Assembly (NCBI RefSeq): GCF_014646095.1
Contig: NZ_BMMU01000019.1
Location: 15,525 to 79,524, forward strand
Source: Streptomyces lacrimifluminis
GTDB lineage: Bacteria; Actinomycetota; Actinomycetes; Streptomycetales; Streptomycetaceae
Reading direction: 5' to 3'
Length of the DNA: 64,000 nt
Below are positions 46,898-56,339 of this stretch, in pieces. Position 1 is the stretch's first letter, and the number at the start of each line of letters is the position of its first letter. The position numbers and the translations under genes were made by a program. Below the pieces are notes generated by a model that worked only from the letters and a program-made list of their open reading frames with translations, had not been told where the DNA came from and ran no database searches.

Positions 46898-48616
46898 CTA
46901 CTCCCCCACCGCCGCCGTCGTCTTCAGGGCCAGCCACAACTCCATCCGCACATCCGGATCATCCAGCGACCGCCCCAGAATCTCCTCCACCCGCCGCATC
47001 CGGTACCGCAGCGTATGCCGGTGCACACCAAGGTCCGCCGCAGCCGCGTCCCACTGCCCGTGCCGGGACAGCCATGCCCGCAACGACGCCACCAGGTCAC
47101 CTCGCCCCGTCGCGTCGTGCGCGTACAGCGGACGCAGCAACCCGTCCGCGAACGCCCGTACCGCGTCGTCCGCGAGCAACGGCACCACGGACCCCGCTGC
47201 CAACTGCTCGTGCCCGACCAGCACCCGCCCCCGCCGCCGGGCCACCGACAACGCCTGCTCGGCCTGCTTGTACGCCGCCGCCGCGGCAATGGGCCCGGCC
47301 GGCCCGGACATCCCCACCACAAGCTCGTCCTCGTCACCGGCCGAACCGGAAATACCGGAAGAACCGGAGGAAGAGGGCGCCGTGTCCGCAGCCTGCCCCC
47401 TGACCTCCGCCCGCGCTCCCTCCAGCGCCGCGGCGAACTCCTCACAGGCCGCCACCGCCGCGCCCCCGTCCACCGCGAGCACGACCAGCCGTTCCCCCTC
47501 CGGCACCACCAGCACCGCCTCCCCGGCCCGCGCGGCGGCCGACTCCAGGCACTCGGTGAGCCCGCCCAGCGGATCGCCGTTCGTGTCGGCGGCGACCAGA
47601 GCCCCGGCCGTGGGCCTGCTCACCGTCCCCACCGGCGCCGTCGCCCCCACCGGCGGGGACGCCGACTCGGCGACGACGATCCGGTACGGCGCGTCGAGCA
47701 GCTCGCCGTACAGGTCCCCGGCGACGGCGCGCGCGTGGTCGGGCTCGCCGGCCAGCAGCATGCGCAGGACGGCGGCCCCGATGCGCTGCTCGGCGGCCTG
47801 CAGGGAGCGGGACCGCTCAGTGGTCAGGGTGAGAAGCGCGATGGCCGAGTGAAGGGCGTACCGCTCCGCCGTCCCCAGGGCGGCGGCCGTACCCACGGCG
47901 AGGGCGGCGCGCGGTCGGCGTCCGGTGCCGAGGGAGTGCAGCTCGACCCGGTCCTGCTCCCCCTCGTCGTCCCCGCCGCCCGCGCCCACCACCGCACTCG
48001 CCGGCGCGGGCCGTTCCCGCAGCCGTTCCACGTCCGCCGTGAGCCGCGCCGCCCGGCGCCCGGCCCACTCGGGCGCGGTGGCGACGACGGCGCCCGAGGC
48101 GTCGTACAGCGCGGCCCAGCCGTCGACCTGCGAGGCGAGCGCGGCGAGCAGGCCCTCCGGGCCGTCGCTCAGCGCCTGCCGGGTCAGTTCGCGCTGCGCC
48201 GCGAATCCCGCGGTCACCGCCCGGTACTGGTCGGCCGCGATGGCTGCCGACACCGCCTTGCTGATGGCGAGGAAGGGCGTGCGGCGCGGAACTTCGAGGA
48301 GCGGGAGCCCTTCGTGCTGCGCCGCCTCGACGACCGCCTTCGGGATGTCCGCGTAGTGGACCCCGACGGCGAAGCCGAGTCCGGCGACCCCGGCCCCGAC
48401 CAGCCGCTTCACATAGCGCCGCATGGCCTCGGCGTCCTCGGCGTCCAGCTTGAGGGCGGTGATCAGGAGAAGCTCCCCGCCCTCCATGTAGGGGACGGGG
48501 TCGGCCAGTTCGCTGGCGTGTGCCCAGCGCACGGGTACGTCCAGTCGGTCGCCGCCCGCCCGCACGGTCAGCTTGAGCGCGGAGTGGTGGACGAGCGAGG
48601 CGAGCGTCGGGGGCAT
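46898..48616 (-). CDS. PucR family transcriptional regulator
   Basis: A 572-residue regulator. The N-terminal PucR purine-type sensor domain (LTVRAGGDRLDVPVRWAHAS; ADPVPYMEGGELLLITALKL) is followed by a GGDEF-like central domain. The C-terminal helix-turn-helix (QWDAAAADLGVHRHTLRYRM) is standard. Actinobacterial PucR proteins next to gabT or aldehyde dehydrogenases usually respond to GABA or amine catabolites; here the neighbours include both. Start ATG 48616 with GAAGG 7 bases upstream. Confidence 0.92.
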   Translation of the reverse strand: MPPTLASLVHHSALKLTVRAGGDRLDVPVRWAHASELADPVPYMEGGELLLITALKLDAEDAEAMRRYVKRLVGAGVAGLGFAVGVHYADIPKAVVEAAQHEGLPLLEVPRRTPFLAISKAVSAAIAADQYRAVTAGFAAQRELTRQALSDGPEGLLAALASQVDGWAALYDASGAVVATAPEWAGRRAARLTADVERLRERPAPASAVVGAGGGDDEGEQDRVELHSLGTGRRPRAALAVGTAAALGTAERYALHSAIALLTLTTERSRSLQAAEQRIGAAVLRMLLAGEPDHARAVAGDLYGELLDAPYRIVVAESASPPVGATAPVGTVSRPTAGALVAADTNGDPLGGLTECLESAAARAGEAVLVVPEGERLVVLAVDGGAAVAACEEFAAALEGARAEVRGQAADTAPSSSGSSGISGSAGDEDELVVGMSGPAGPIAAAAAYKQAEQALSVARRRGRVLVGHEQLAAGSVVPLLADDAVRAFADGLLRPLYAHDATGRGDLVASLRAWLSRHGQWDAAAADLGVHRHTLRYRMRRVEEILGRSLDDPDVRMELWLALKTTAAVGE

Positions 48617-48713
48617 GAGGCCTTCAGGTCTGTGTGGTCTCCGTGAACTTTTGGCCGCCGCGTATGAACGACCTGTGCCGATTCTGCCTCACCGTACGTA
48701 CCGTGTGTTCCGC

Positions 48714-51119
48714 TCAGCCCCGCAGATTCACCAACAGCGGAGGGGCGTGCTCGCCCTCGACGGTCGTCAGGGACAGGACCGCGTGCCCCGGCGGCACCTC
48801 GTGCGCCAGTTCGGACGCCGACCAGCGCTCCCGTTCGACCGTACGTACGGTCACCGCGTCCGTCGTGACCGCCTTGCCGGTGACCAGCTTGCGCAGGGCG
48901 TGGATGGCGCGGGTCATCGGCTGGTCCGCGAAGACGGTGTGCTTGGCCACGTCCCGTGTCTCCACCCAGGCCGTGCCCCAGGCCTGGGCGAACCGGCCGC
49001 CGTCCCAGGTCGTCACGCCGGAGAACGCCATCCGGCAGCCGACGGCACCGTAGAGCGGCCCGTGCAGCGGCTCCGGGACGTCGCCGATCGTCCGCAGGGC
49101 GAGAACGACGCCCGCGTTCTGGGTACGCAGCCGCTGGATCCGGCGTACCGAACCGGCGGTGACCGTCCCGGTGGCGTCGTCGAGGACGAGGCCGGCGAAG
49201 TGGGGGCGCCGTCCGTCGCGTACGACGGCGCAGAACTGGGCGAGGACGAGCCGGGTGATCAGCCGGGCGGCCTCCTCGTGGCCGTGCTCGGGCAGGTCGA
49301 CGCGGACGCGCAGCGGGTACTGGGCGAGGGAGCGCAGGGAGAAGGGCCGAGCCGAGCCGCCCCCACCGAAGAAGCCGTCGAAGACCGGCCGGTTCAGCAG
49401 CGCCAGCCGGTCGGCGAGGACCCGGCCGACGTCGGTCGGGCTCGCCGCCTGCCGGATGCGCACGTCGAGTTCGCGCCGCATGACGGTGAACGCGTCCCCC
49501 GCCAGGGCGTCCCGCAGCCCGGACAGCGCGGCCGGGTCGCTCTCCAGCAGTTCCCGCAGGACCGGCAGGGCCGGGAAGCGGCCGTGGGCGGCCCGGTAGG
49601 GGCCGAGCACCTGGGCGAGCGCGATGGCGGCGCTCTCGGTGCCCACGGTGTCGAGGTCGCCGACCAGCGCCTCGGCGAGGAAGGAGGCCGCCTCGTCGGG
49701 GTCGTCGGAGTCGGCGTACGGGTCGAGGTCGTGGACGGACGAACGGTCACCGATCCGTACGACGACGTCGAACCCCGAATCCGCGGCGATCGGCGTCCCC
49801 GGCGCGGACACCGTGACGAACGCGCACTGCCCGGTGAGCGCCCGCAGGGCCAGCGCCTCGGTCACCGGTTCGATCAGATGCCGTGTCTTGCCCGCGCCCG
49901 ACGGTCCGACCGCGAGCAGGGACGTGCCCAGCACCTCCGGCCCGAGAGCCGCGCCGGCGCCGTGATAGGCGAGCGGAGCCCGCTCGGCCGCCACCCACCG
50001 CCCGATGCGCACCTGCCCCGCCGCCAGGTCGTGCCGCGCGGTACGCCGGGCCAGGTCCCGGGCGCCCGAGGGGTGCGCCCAGGCCGCCGCGCCCTGCCGC
50101 AGCACGGTGTCCCGGAAGCCCGCGAGCAGCCCGTCGCGCCTGGCGAGCGTCCACGCGTGCTCGACCCGGGCGCAGTCCACGTCGTTCATCCGGCCGCCGG
50201 ACACCTCGGCGGTGAGCACCTCGGCGGCCTCGTACTGACCGGCCTCCCGCAGGTCGGGCCACTGCTCGCGCGGCCGGTCGGCGGGCGCGGGTCCGGTGGG
50301 CCCGGCGGCGGCCCCGCGCGCGGCGAGCCGCTCCTTCACGTACGCCCACCAGCCGCCGATCCGGGCGAACGGCCATACGACGAGCAGGGTGATGACGGTG
50401 TAGAGGCCGACCTTGAAGACGGTCGACCCGAAGACATCGAAACCGCCGGAGACCAACGCGACGAGGGCGACGACAGCGTCGACGATCGGCAGGGCGTCCC
50501 AGCCGACCCCCGGAAAGGCGTTCGGAAACACGAAGCTGAGCGTGAGGAGAGCGCCGAGTGCCGCGAGCAGGGCCCGCGCGGGCTGCGGCCTGCGCCCGAC
50601 GAAATGCCGGGCGATGTCGGGCCAACTACCGAGCCGGCCCATGGCATAGAGCAGCACGAGAAAGAAGGCACCGTTGTAGACGAGGACGGCCGCGCTGCCC
50701 TCCCAGCCCTTGGGCGCGACGGTGCCGCCCCACCACCAGTCCTCCGGTGTGAACAGCTTCAGCAGCACCGACTCGTACGGCATCGCGCCCCGCCGCCACA
50801 GCGACCACAGGAACAGCCCCACGACGAGCGGCACCAGCAGCCCGACGACGGTGACCGGGGAGAGACGCTCCGCCGTCTGCGCCCCCTTCGGCAGCCGGTA
50901 CCCGTACCGCCAGATCCCGGGCCTGGCCTCGGGCCGGGGCTCGTTGAGCCACTCTGCGACGGACGCACGCGCGGGCACACCCTGCGGCGCCCCCTGCTCG
51001 ACGGGCCGAGGCGCCCGCCCCGGCCGAGGCGGCACCGCGGGCACGTCCGGCGGCCCTGCCGGACGCGGCACGGGATTCGCGTGCGTACCCCGCGCGTCCG
51101 GCGTCCCGTCGCTGTCCAT
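48714..51119 (-). CDS. VirD4/TraD-like membrane P-loop ATPase
   Basis: An 801-residue membrane protein. A Pro-rich N-terminus (1-60) precedes about four transmembrane helices between 90 and 255 (VTVVGLLVPLVVGLFLWSLW; AAVLVYNGAFFLVLLYAMG). The C-terminal ATPase domain has Walker A GPSGAGKT (405-412) and a Walker B-like AGLVLDDATG (near 642), followed by LRTQNAGVVLALRTIGDVPE. Overall it looks like a type IV coupling protein (VirD4/TraD/TraM), but no relaxase or conjugation gene is nearby. Substrate unknown. Start ATG 51119 has a GGGGGCAGGG tract upstream. It diverges from gabT. Confidence 0.82.
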   Translation of the reverse strand: MDSDGTPDARGTHANPVPRPAGPPDVPAVPPRPGRAPRPVEQGAPQGVPARASVAEWLNEPRPEARPGIWRYGYRLPKGAQTAERLSPVTVVGLLVPLVVGLFLWSLWRRGAMPYESVLLKLFTPEDWWWGGTVAPKGWEGSAAVLVYNGAFFLVLLYAMGRLGSWPDIARHFVGRRPQPARALLAALGALLTLSFVFPNAFPGVGWDALPIVDAVVALVALVSGGFDVFGSTVFKVGLYTVITLLVVWPFARIGGWWAYVKERLAARGAAAGPTGPAPADRPREQWPDLREAGQYEAAEVLTAEVSGGRMNDVDCARVEHAWTLARRDGLLAGFRDTVLRQGAAAWAHPSGARDLARRTARHDLAAGQVRIGRWVAAERAPLAYHGAGAALGPEVLGTSLLAVGPSGAGKTRHLIEPVTEALALRALTGQCAFVTVSAPGTPIAADSGFDVVVRIGDRSSVHDLDPYADSDDPDEAASFLAEALVGDLDTVGTESAAIALAQVLGPYRAAHGRFPALPVLRELLESDPAALSGLRDALAGDAFTVMRRELDVRIRQAASPTDVGRVLADRLALLNRPVFDGFFGGGGSARPFSLRSLAQYPLRVRVDLPEHGHEEAARLITRLVLAQFCAVVRDGRRPHFAGLVLDDATGTVTAGSVRRIQRLRTQNAGVVLALRTIGDVPEPLHGPLYGAVGCRMAFSGVTTWDGGRFAQAWGTAWVETRDVAKHTVFADQPMTRAIHALRKLVTGKAVTTDAVTVRTVERERWSASELAHEVPPGHAVLSLTTVEGEHAPPLLVNLRG

Positions 51120-51427
51120 CGCCCTGCCCCCTGACCAGCCGTTCCGACCACCATCAGCCGACAACGGCCAATCTAACGCTCCCACAAGGGGAGTTCACCG
51201 CTCACCGGGCCGATCTCCCGGAGCGGTTCGTACCGCGCACCCACCCTTCGGGGCTCCACGCGGGAGCCACTCCTCTGTCCACCAAGGACAACGACACACC
51301 CCCACCACTCCCAAACGGTGCATGCCCGCCCCCACCCCCCAGGCCTAGCCTGCGAAGAGAGCCGCGGCGAATCTCCCGCGTCAGCCCCACGCCAGCCCCG
51401 CGTCCGTCACGCCCCCAGGAGCCCCTC
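51120..51427. other. Divergent promoter region of the membrane ATPase and gabT
   Basis: 308 bases with no gene. It must hold promoters for both neighbours. A TAGCCT at about 51348 could be a -10 for gabT, but no good -35 lies at the right distance. No palindrome resembling the LacI operators is present. Confidence 0.5.
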
Positions 51428-52762
51428 ATGACCTCCCTCCCCCAGGAGCGCCGCGTAGTCACCGCGATCCCCGGCCCCAAGTCCCAGGAGCTCCAGGCCC
51501 GACGTCTCGCCGCCGTCGCGGCCGGTGTCGGCTCGGTGCTGCCCGTGTTCACGGCACGGGCGAGCGGCGGGATCATCGAGGACGTCGACGGGAACCGGCT
51601 GATCGACTTCGGGTCCGGCATCGCCGTGACATCGGTCGGCGCCAGCGCCGAGGCGGTCGTGCGCCGGGCCTCCGCCCAGCTCGCCGACTTCACGCACACC
51701 TGTTTCATGGTCACGCCGTACGAGGGGTACGTCGAGGTCGCCGAGGCGCTCGCCGAACTGACCCCGGGCGACCACGCCAAGAAGAGCGCCCTGTTCAACA
51801 GCGGCGCCGAGGCCGTCGAGAACGCGGTCAAGATCGCGCGCGCCTACACCAAGCGGCAGGCCGTCGTCGTGTTCGACCACGGCTACCACGGGCGGACGAA
51901 CCTCACCATGGCCCTCACCGCCAAGAACATGCCGTACAAGCACGGCTTCGGGCCGTTCGCGCCGGAGGTGTACCGCGTCCCGGTCGCCTACGGCTACCGC
52001 TGGCCGACCGGTCCGGAGAACGCGGGCCCGGAGGCCGCCGGGCAGGCCATCGACCAGATCAGCAAGCAGGTCGGGGCGGAGAACGTCGCCGCGATCATCA
52101 TCGAGCCGTTGCTCGGCGAGGGCGGCTTCATCGAGCCCGCGAAGGGGTTCCTGCCGGCGATCCGGCAGTTCGCCGCCGACAACGGCATCGTCTTCGTCGC
52201 CGACGAGATCCAGTCCGGGTTCTGCCGGACCGGGCAGTGGTTCGCCTGCGAGGACGAGGGCATCGTGCCCGACCTGATCACCACCGCCAAGGGCATCGCG
52301 GGCGGGCTGCCGCTCGCCGCCGTCACCGGGCGCGCCGAGATCATGGACGCCGCGCACGCGGGTGGCCTGGGCGGCACCTACGGCGGCAACCCGGTCGCCT
52401 GCGCGGGTGCGCTCGGCTCGATCGAGACGATGAAGGAGCTCGACCTCAACGCGCGGGCCCAGCGCATCGAGGCCGTCATGAAGGCACGGCTGACCGCCAT
52501 GGCCGAGAAGTTCGAGGTCATCGGTGACATCCGGGGCCGGGGCGCCATGATCGCCATCGAGCTGGTCAAGGACCGCGCCACCAAGGAGCCCCACCCGGAG
52601 GCGGCCGCGGCTCTGGCCAAGGCCTGTCACCAGGAGGGCCTGGTGGTCCTTACCTGTGGCACGTACGGCAACGTCCTCCGCTTCCTGCCCCCGCTGGTGA
52701 TCGGCGAGGACCTCCTGGGCGAGGGCCTCGACATCATCGAGCAGGCCTTCACCAGCGTCTGA
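51428..52762 (+). CDS. gabT: 4-aminobutyrate aminotransferase
   Basis: PLP-dependent class III aminotransferase that converts GABA and 2-oxoglutarate to succinate semialdehyde and glutamate. The 444 residues include the PLP-binding pocket (LFNSGAEAVENAVKIARAYT), the FDHGYHGRTN segment, the acidic pair in VFVADEIQSGFCRTG, and the PLP-lysine in TTAKGIAGGLPLAAV. Start ATG 51428 with AGGAG about 8 bases upstream. It belongs functionally with the polyamine operon at 54.9-62.1 kb, which delivers aminobutyraldehyde and GABA. Confidence 0.95.
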   Translation: MTSLPQERRVVTAIPGPKSQELQARRLAAVAAGVGSVLPVFTARASGGIIEDVDGNRLIDFGSGIAVTSVGASAEAVVRRASAQLADFTHTCFMVTPYEGYVEVAEALAELTPGDHAKKSALFNSGAEAVENAVKIARAYTKRQAVVVFDHGYHGRTNLTMALTAKNMPYKHGFGPFAPEVYRVPVAYGYRWPTGPENAGPEAAGQAIDQISKQVGAENVAAIIIEPLLGEGGFIEPAKGFLPAIRQFAADNGIVFVADEIQSGFCRTGQWFACEDEGIVPDLITTAKGIAGGLPLAAVTGRAEIMDAAHAGGLGGTYGGNPVACAGALGSIETMKELDLNARAQRIEAVMKARLTAMAEKFEVIGDIRGRGAMIAIELVKDRATKEPHPEAAAALAKACHQEGLVVLTCGTYGNVLRFLPPLVIGEDLLGEGLDIIEQAFTSV

Positions 52763-52815
52763 CGCGGCCTCGGCGCCCGCCGCCCGTCCGGCCCCGTCGT
52801 TTCCGTCGGCCGACC

Positions 52816-52842
52816 GGCCCGGATTCCGCTTGTTTCCGGGCC
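52816..52842 (+). terminator. gabT terminator hairpin
   Basis: GGCCCGGA (52816-52823) pairs with TCCGGGCC (52835-52842) around an 11-base loop, starting 53 bases after the gabT stop codon. Confidence 0.6.
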
Positions 52843-52944
52843 CGGGAGGGCACCGTCAGAGCGTGTGAAGAAGGTGTGCGAGGAGGATGGCGGGATGTCA
52901 TTCTGTCTGTCCGAGACCCGCCCCCTGACGTAGGTTCTATCCAG

Positions 52945-53772
52945 ATGAGAGATACACCCCACCCGCAGGGAACTGCGGGCGGTACCAGGTCGGGGCCTCC
53001 CCAGCTTCGATCCGGTGGTGCCCTCGCGCACGCAGCCGGAGCTCCTGGCTCCGGGTCTCCTCACCGATCGGACAGTCGCCCGCCCCAAACCCCCCGGGGC
53101 GTGCGACGACCCGATCCGATCGTCCGCCCTGGAACTCCCCCCCCTGTTCCAGGGCGGACGACCTCTCGGATCCTGTTCTCCCTCCTGACCCTCGCGGTTC
53201 TCCTCTTCGCGCTGATCACCTGGCAGGTCGCCGTCCACGGCCCCCTCGCCCGCGCGGACGAACGCCTCAGCGACGTAACCGTCCACCCGTCCCGCGGCTG
53301 GGCACTCCTCGCCGATCTCGGCGGCATCGTGGTCGCCGTTCCCGTCCTCCTCGTCGTCCTGGTGTACGTCGGTCTGCGCGCGCGTCGGGCGGGTACGGAG
53401 CGCTGGTGGCGGGAACCGCTCGGCGCGGTCGTGCTGATGGCGGCGGTACCGGCGATCGTCGTACCGATGAAGGAGCTGATCGCCCGGCCCGGGCCGCCGG
53501 TCATGGGCCCCGGCACCGGGTTCTACCCCTCCGGTCACACCGCGACGGCCGTCGTGGCCTACGGCTCCGCCACGCTGCTCCTGCTGCCGTGGCTGCACCG
53601 TACGTACGCCCGCCGGCTCGTCCTGATCGGCTGCCTCGCCCTCAACGCGGCCGTCGCCGTGGGGCTGGTCGTCCGTGGTTTCCACTGGCCGCTGGACGTG
53701 GTGGCGAGCTGGTGTCTGTGCGGAGCGCTGCTGATCCCGCTGCGGCTGTTCGCCCGCAGGCCCGCACCCTGA
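52945..53772 (+). CDS. PAP2 superfamily membrane phosphatase
   Basis: A membrane phosphatase of the PAP2 (phosphatidic acid phosphatase/haloperoxidase) family. The three signature motifs are present: KELIARPGP (KxxxxxxRP), YPSGHTATAV (PSGH), and VVRGFHWPLDV (SRxxxxxHxxxD-like, here with Arg in place of Ser). Several transmembrane helices flank them (FSLLTLAVLLFALITWQVA; LADLGGIVVAVPVLLVVLV). A Pro/Gly-rich N-terminus of about 70 residues precedes the first helix. The start is uncertain: ATG 52945 gives 275 residues, but there is no convincing ribosome-binding site, and a GTG start further in (about 53100) is possible. Confidence 0.8.
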   Translation: MRDTPHPQGTAGGTRSGPPQLRSGGALAHAAGAPGSGSPHRSDSRPPQTPRGVRRPDPIVRPGTPPPVPGRTTSRILFSLLTLAVLLFALITWQVAVHGPLARADERLSDVTVHPSRGWALLADLGGIVVAVPVLLVVLVYVGLRARRAGTERWWREPLGAVVLMAAVPAIVVPMKELIARPGPPVMGPGTGFYPSGHTATAVVAYGSATLLLLPWLHRTYARRLVLIGCLALNAAVAVGLVVRGFHWPLDVVASWCLCGALLIPLRLFARRPAP

Positions 53773-53811
53773 TCCCGCCGGCTGCCGGGCCACCCTCCGG
53801 TGGCGGGACCA

Positions 53812-54175
53812 TCACCTGGGCCGGGACCGGCTCCGGGGTTCTCCGCGTGCGGGGCGAGCACGGGCCGCCAGGCCGTGCCGGAGGCGATCCGCACCGGCGG
53901 CCGGAAATCCGGCACCACGGATCGGCCGCGTCGGACCACGCCTGATCACCTCGGCGCGCAGGCCGCGCGGTACGAGGTCCACCTCGCCGGTCGCCGCCAG
54001 GTCGAGGTCCATGGTGTGGCCGGTGAGGGGGGACCGCACCGGCTCCGGACCGACGGCGGTACTGGGGTCGGGCACGGCGAAGGCATGGCTCGGGCCGCGC
54101 GGCGGTCGGGCCGTCCGTGCCCCACATGCCACGGTTCGCGTCGACCGCACGGACGGCCGACGAGAGCGTGGTCAC
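53812..54175 (-). pseudogene. Frameshifted gene remnant
   Basis: Three minus-strand frames each look coding in succession. The first starts with GTG 54175 (MTTLSSAVRAVDANRGMWGT), the second contains HTMDLDLAATGEVDLVPRGL then RAEVIRRG, and the third contains VVPDFRPPVRIASGTAW then RPVLAPHAENPGAGP. Each has strong third-position GC where it runs and weak coding character elsewhere. The pieces join into one protein of about 115-120 residues only if two single-base shifts are allowed, so this is a pseudogene or two sequencing errors. It lies 33 bases downstream of the gene at 54209-54661 on the same strand. No family is recognised. Confidence 0.55.
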
Positions 54176-54208
54176 ACGGGAATCAGTGAACCGCGAGATC
54201 CTCGGGCA

Positions 54209-54661
54209 TCACCTGTCCTCGTCGGTCGCCAGATCCGCCGCAGCCTCGTGTATGGCCAGTTCGAGGAGTGCCGGGTCGGTGAGGGTTCCGGAGCCGTCCG
54301 GCGGGATCAGCCAGCGGACGCCTCCGGTCGTGCGGCCCGGGTACGGCACCACGATCCACGTGCCGCGTCCCGCCGTACGCACCCCCGTACCCAGCCACCG
54401 GGCCGCGGTGCCCGGTGGCACGAAGAACCCCATCCGGGAGTCGCCGAAGTCGACGAGCACCGGGCCGGGCTGGTCGATGACGCGGGTGAGGACGTCGAGG
54501 GTGGGGTAGCCGAGTTCACCCCGCAGGATCAGTACGTCCCAGGCCTTGCCGGCGGGCAGCAGTGCGATCCCCAGGGGATTGCGCTCCCATTCCCAGCGGC
54601 AGGCCTCGGGATCCGGAGCAACGGACGCCAGCCACTCGACCGCCGTTTTCGCCCCTGCCAT
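54209..54661 (-). CDS. Hypothetical protein
   Basis: A 150-residue soluble protein of unknown function, beginning MAGAKTAVEWLASVAPDPEA. It has a DGSGTLTDPALLELAIHEAA end and several Trp/Pro-rich stretches (WIVVPYPGRTTGGVRWLIPP). It faintly resembles the N-terminal domain of Streptomyces bifunctional DNA primase/polymerase-like proteins, but I would not assign that. Start ATG 54661 with GGGAGG about 8 bases upstream; an in-frame start at 54700 adds a poorly conserved tail. It is followed on the same strand by the frameshifted remnant. Confidence 0.7.
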   Translation of the reverse strand: MAGAKTAVEWLASVAPDPEACRWEWERNPLGIALLPAGKAWDVLILRGELGYPTLDVLTRVIDQPGPVLVDFGDSRMGFFVPPGTAARWLGTGVRTAGRGTWIVVPYPGRTTGGVRWLIPPDGSGTLTDPALLELAIHEAAADLATDEDR

Positions 54662-54787
54662 GAGAGACCTCCCTTTCTCTGTGAACGCTGGTCGCGTCAC
54701 GAGAGAGAGGGAGGATTCCCGGAAGCATTACGCGGGTTCCGCCAGGTGTTGGGAGTGAACCGGATCACAGCCAAAAGCTGGGCGCAC

Positions 54788-54805
54788 GCGCCCCCTGAGG
54801 GGCGC
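54788..54805. repeat. GC-rich intergenic repeat hairpin
   Basis: GCGCCCC (54788-54794) pairs with GGGGCGC (54799-54805) around CTGA, followed by GAGGAACTGCGCGAC, a common Streptomyces intergenic repeat. It lies 51 bases downstream of the FAD oxidoreductase stop (54856, minus) and probably acts as terminator of the polyamine operon. Confidence 0.65.
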
Positions 54806-54855
54806 GAGGAACTGCGCGACAAGCCCCCACCGACCCGCAGCAGACGAACGAGCTG

Positions 54856-56289
54856 CTAACTGTCGAATCCCAACCCGAACCGATCCATCGCCTTCAGCCA
54901 CAGATTCCGCCGCCCCCCACGCTCATCCGCCCGCGCCAACGACCACTTCGTCAACGCGATCCCCGTCCACGCGAACGGCTCCGGCGGAAAAGGCAACGGC
55001 TTCTTGCGAACCATCTCCAACGACGTACGCTCCGTCCGCTCCCCCGCCAGCAGATCCAGCATGACGTCCGCCCCGAAGCGCGTCGCACCGACACCGAGGC
55101 CGGTGAACCCCGCCGCATACGCCACGCGGCCCCCGTGCGCGGTGCCGAAGAACGCCGAGAAGCGCGAGCAGGTGTCGATCGCGCCGCCCCACGCGTGCGT
55201 GAAGCGGACGCCCTCCAGCTGCGGGAAGCAGGTGAAGAAGTGGTCGGCCAGCTTGGCGTAGGTCTCCGGGCGGTCGTCGTACTCCGCGCGCACCCGGCCG
55301 CCGTAGGGATAGATCGCGTCGTAACCGCCCCACAGGACGCGGTTGTCGGCGCTCAGCCGGAAGTAGTGGAACTGGTTGGCGCTGTCCCCGAGACCCTGAC
55401 GGTTGTGCCAGCCGATGTCCGCGAGCTGCGCCTCGCTCAGGGGTTCGGTCATCAGCGCGTAGTCGTAGACCGGGACCGTGTAGGCCCGCACACGCTTCAC
55501 CAGGCTCGGGAAGATGTTCGTGCCGAGCGCGATCCGGCGGGCGCGGACCGAACCGTAGGGCGTGCGTACGGCCATTCCGGCGCCGTACGACCGCAGGGTG
55601 AGCGCCGGTGTGTGCTCGTAGACGCGGACGCCCAGGCGCAGGCAGGCCCGCTTCAGGCCCCAGACCAGTTTCGCCGGGTTGAGCATCGCGACGCCGGTGC
55701 GGTCGTACAGGCCGGCCAGGAAGGTGGGGGACGCGACCTGCTCCCGTACCGCCTCCGTGTCCAGGAACTCGATGCCGGTCGCGAGGCCTTTGCGGCCCAA
55801 CTCCTCGTACCAGGAACGGAGTTCGGCGGCCTGGTGAGGTTCGGTGGCGACGTCGATCTCGCCGGTGCGTTCGAAGTCGCAGTCGAGGGAGTGGCGGGCG
55901 ACCGACTTCTCGATCTCGTCCAGGTTGTGCGCGCCGAGTTCCTGGAGCCGGTGGATCTCGTCCGGCCAGCGGGCGAGGCCGTTCGCCAGGCCGTGGGTGA
56001 GCGAGGCGGCGCAGAAGCCGCCGTTGCGGCCCGAGGCGGCCCAGCCCACCTCGCGGCCCTCGACGAGCACGACGTCCCGCCGCGGGTCGCGCTCCTTGGC
56101 GATCAGCGCGGTCCACAGCCCGCTGTAACCGCCGCCCACCACCAGCAGATCGCAGCTCTCGGCGCCGGTGAGGGCGGGCTCGGGATGGGGCCTGCCCGGG
56201 TCGTCCAGCCAGTACGCGACCGGCTGGGCGTCGGAAAGAGACTTGGTCCAGCGATTTACGATTCCATGGGTCATGGCGCTTGGGGCCAT
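54856..56289 (-). CDS. FAD-dependent oxidoreductase (PuuB-like, putrescine/gamma-glutamylputrescine oxidase type)
   Basis: A 477-residue DAO-family flavoprotein. The FAD dinucleotide fold is CDLLVVGGGYSGLWTALIAK near residue 47. WAASGRNGGFCAASL follows, and the C-terminal AAGFTGLGVGATRFGADVML is the second FAD-binding region. Such enzymes oxidise putrescine or its glutamylated form, producing the aldehyde used by the aldehyde dehydrogenase encoded at the other end of the operon. ATG 56289 is preceded by GGGAG about 8 bases away. It is the last gene of the six-gene unit. Confidence 0.88.
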   Translation of the reverse strand: MAPSAMTHGIVNRWTKSLSDAQPVAYWLDDPGRPHPEPALTGAESCDLLVVGGGYSGLWTALIAKERDPRRDVVLVEGREVGWAASGRNGGFCAASLTHGLANGLARWPDEIHRLQELGAHNLDEIEKSVARHSLDCDFERTGEIDVATEPHQAAELRSWYEELGRKGLATGIEFLDTEAVREQVASPTFLAGLYDRTGVAMLNPAKLVWGLKRACLRLGVRVYEHTPALTLRSYGAGMAVRTPYGSVRARRIALGTNIFPSLVKRVRAYTVPVYDYALMTEPLSEAQLADIGWHNRQGLGDSANQFHYFRLSADNRVLWGGYDAIYPYGGRVRAEYDDRPETYAKLADHFFTCFPQLEGVRFTHAWGGAIDTCSRFSAFFGTAHGGRVAYAAGFTGLGVGATRFGADVMLDLLAGERTERTSLEMVRKKPLPFPPEPFAWTGIALTKWSLARADERGGRRNLWLKAMDRFGLGFDS

Positions 56290-56339
56290 GATTCCAACTC
56301 CCTACGAATGACTGTGAACACGAATTGCCGGGAACGAGG

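Noticed and set aside
48573..51134. 853-residue plus-strand frame over the membrane ATPase gene
   Set aside because: It is antisense to a gene with clear Walker motifs and is a composition artefact.
52876..52944. Longer N-terminus for the PAP2 protein from GTG 52876
   Set aside because: The added residues do not look coding and there is no convincing ribosome-binding site; even ATG 52945 is uncertain.
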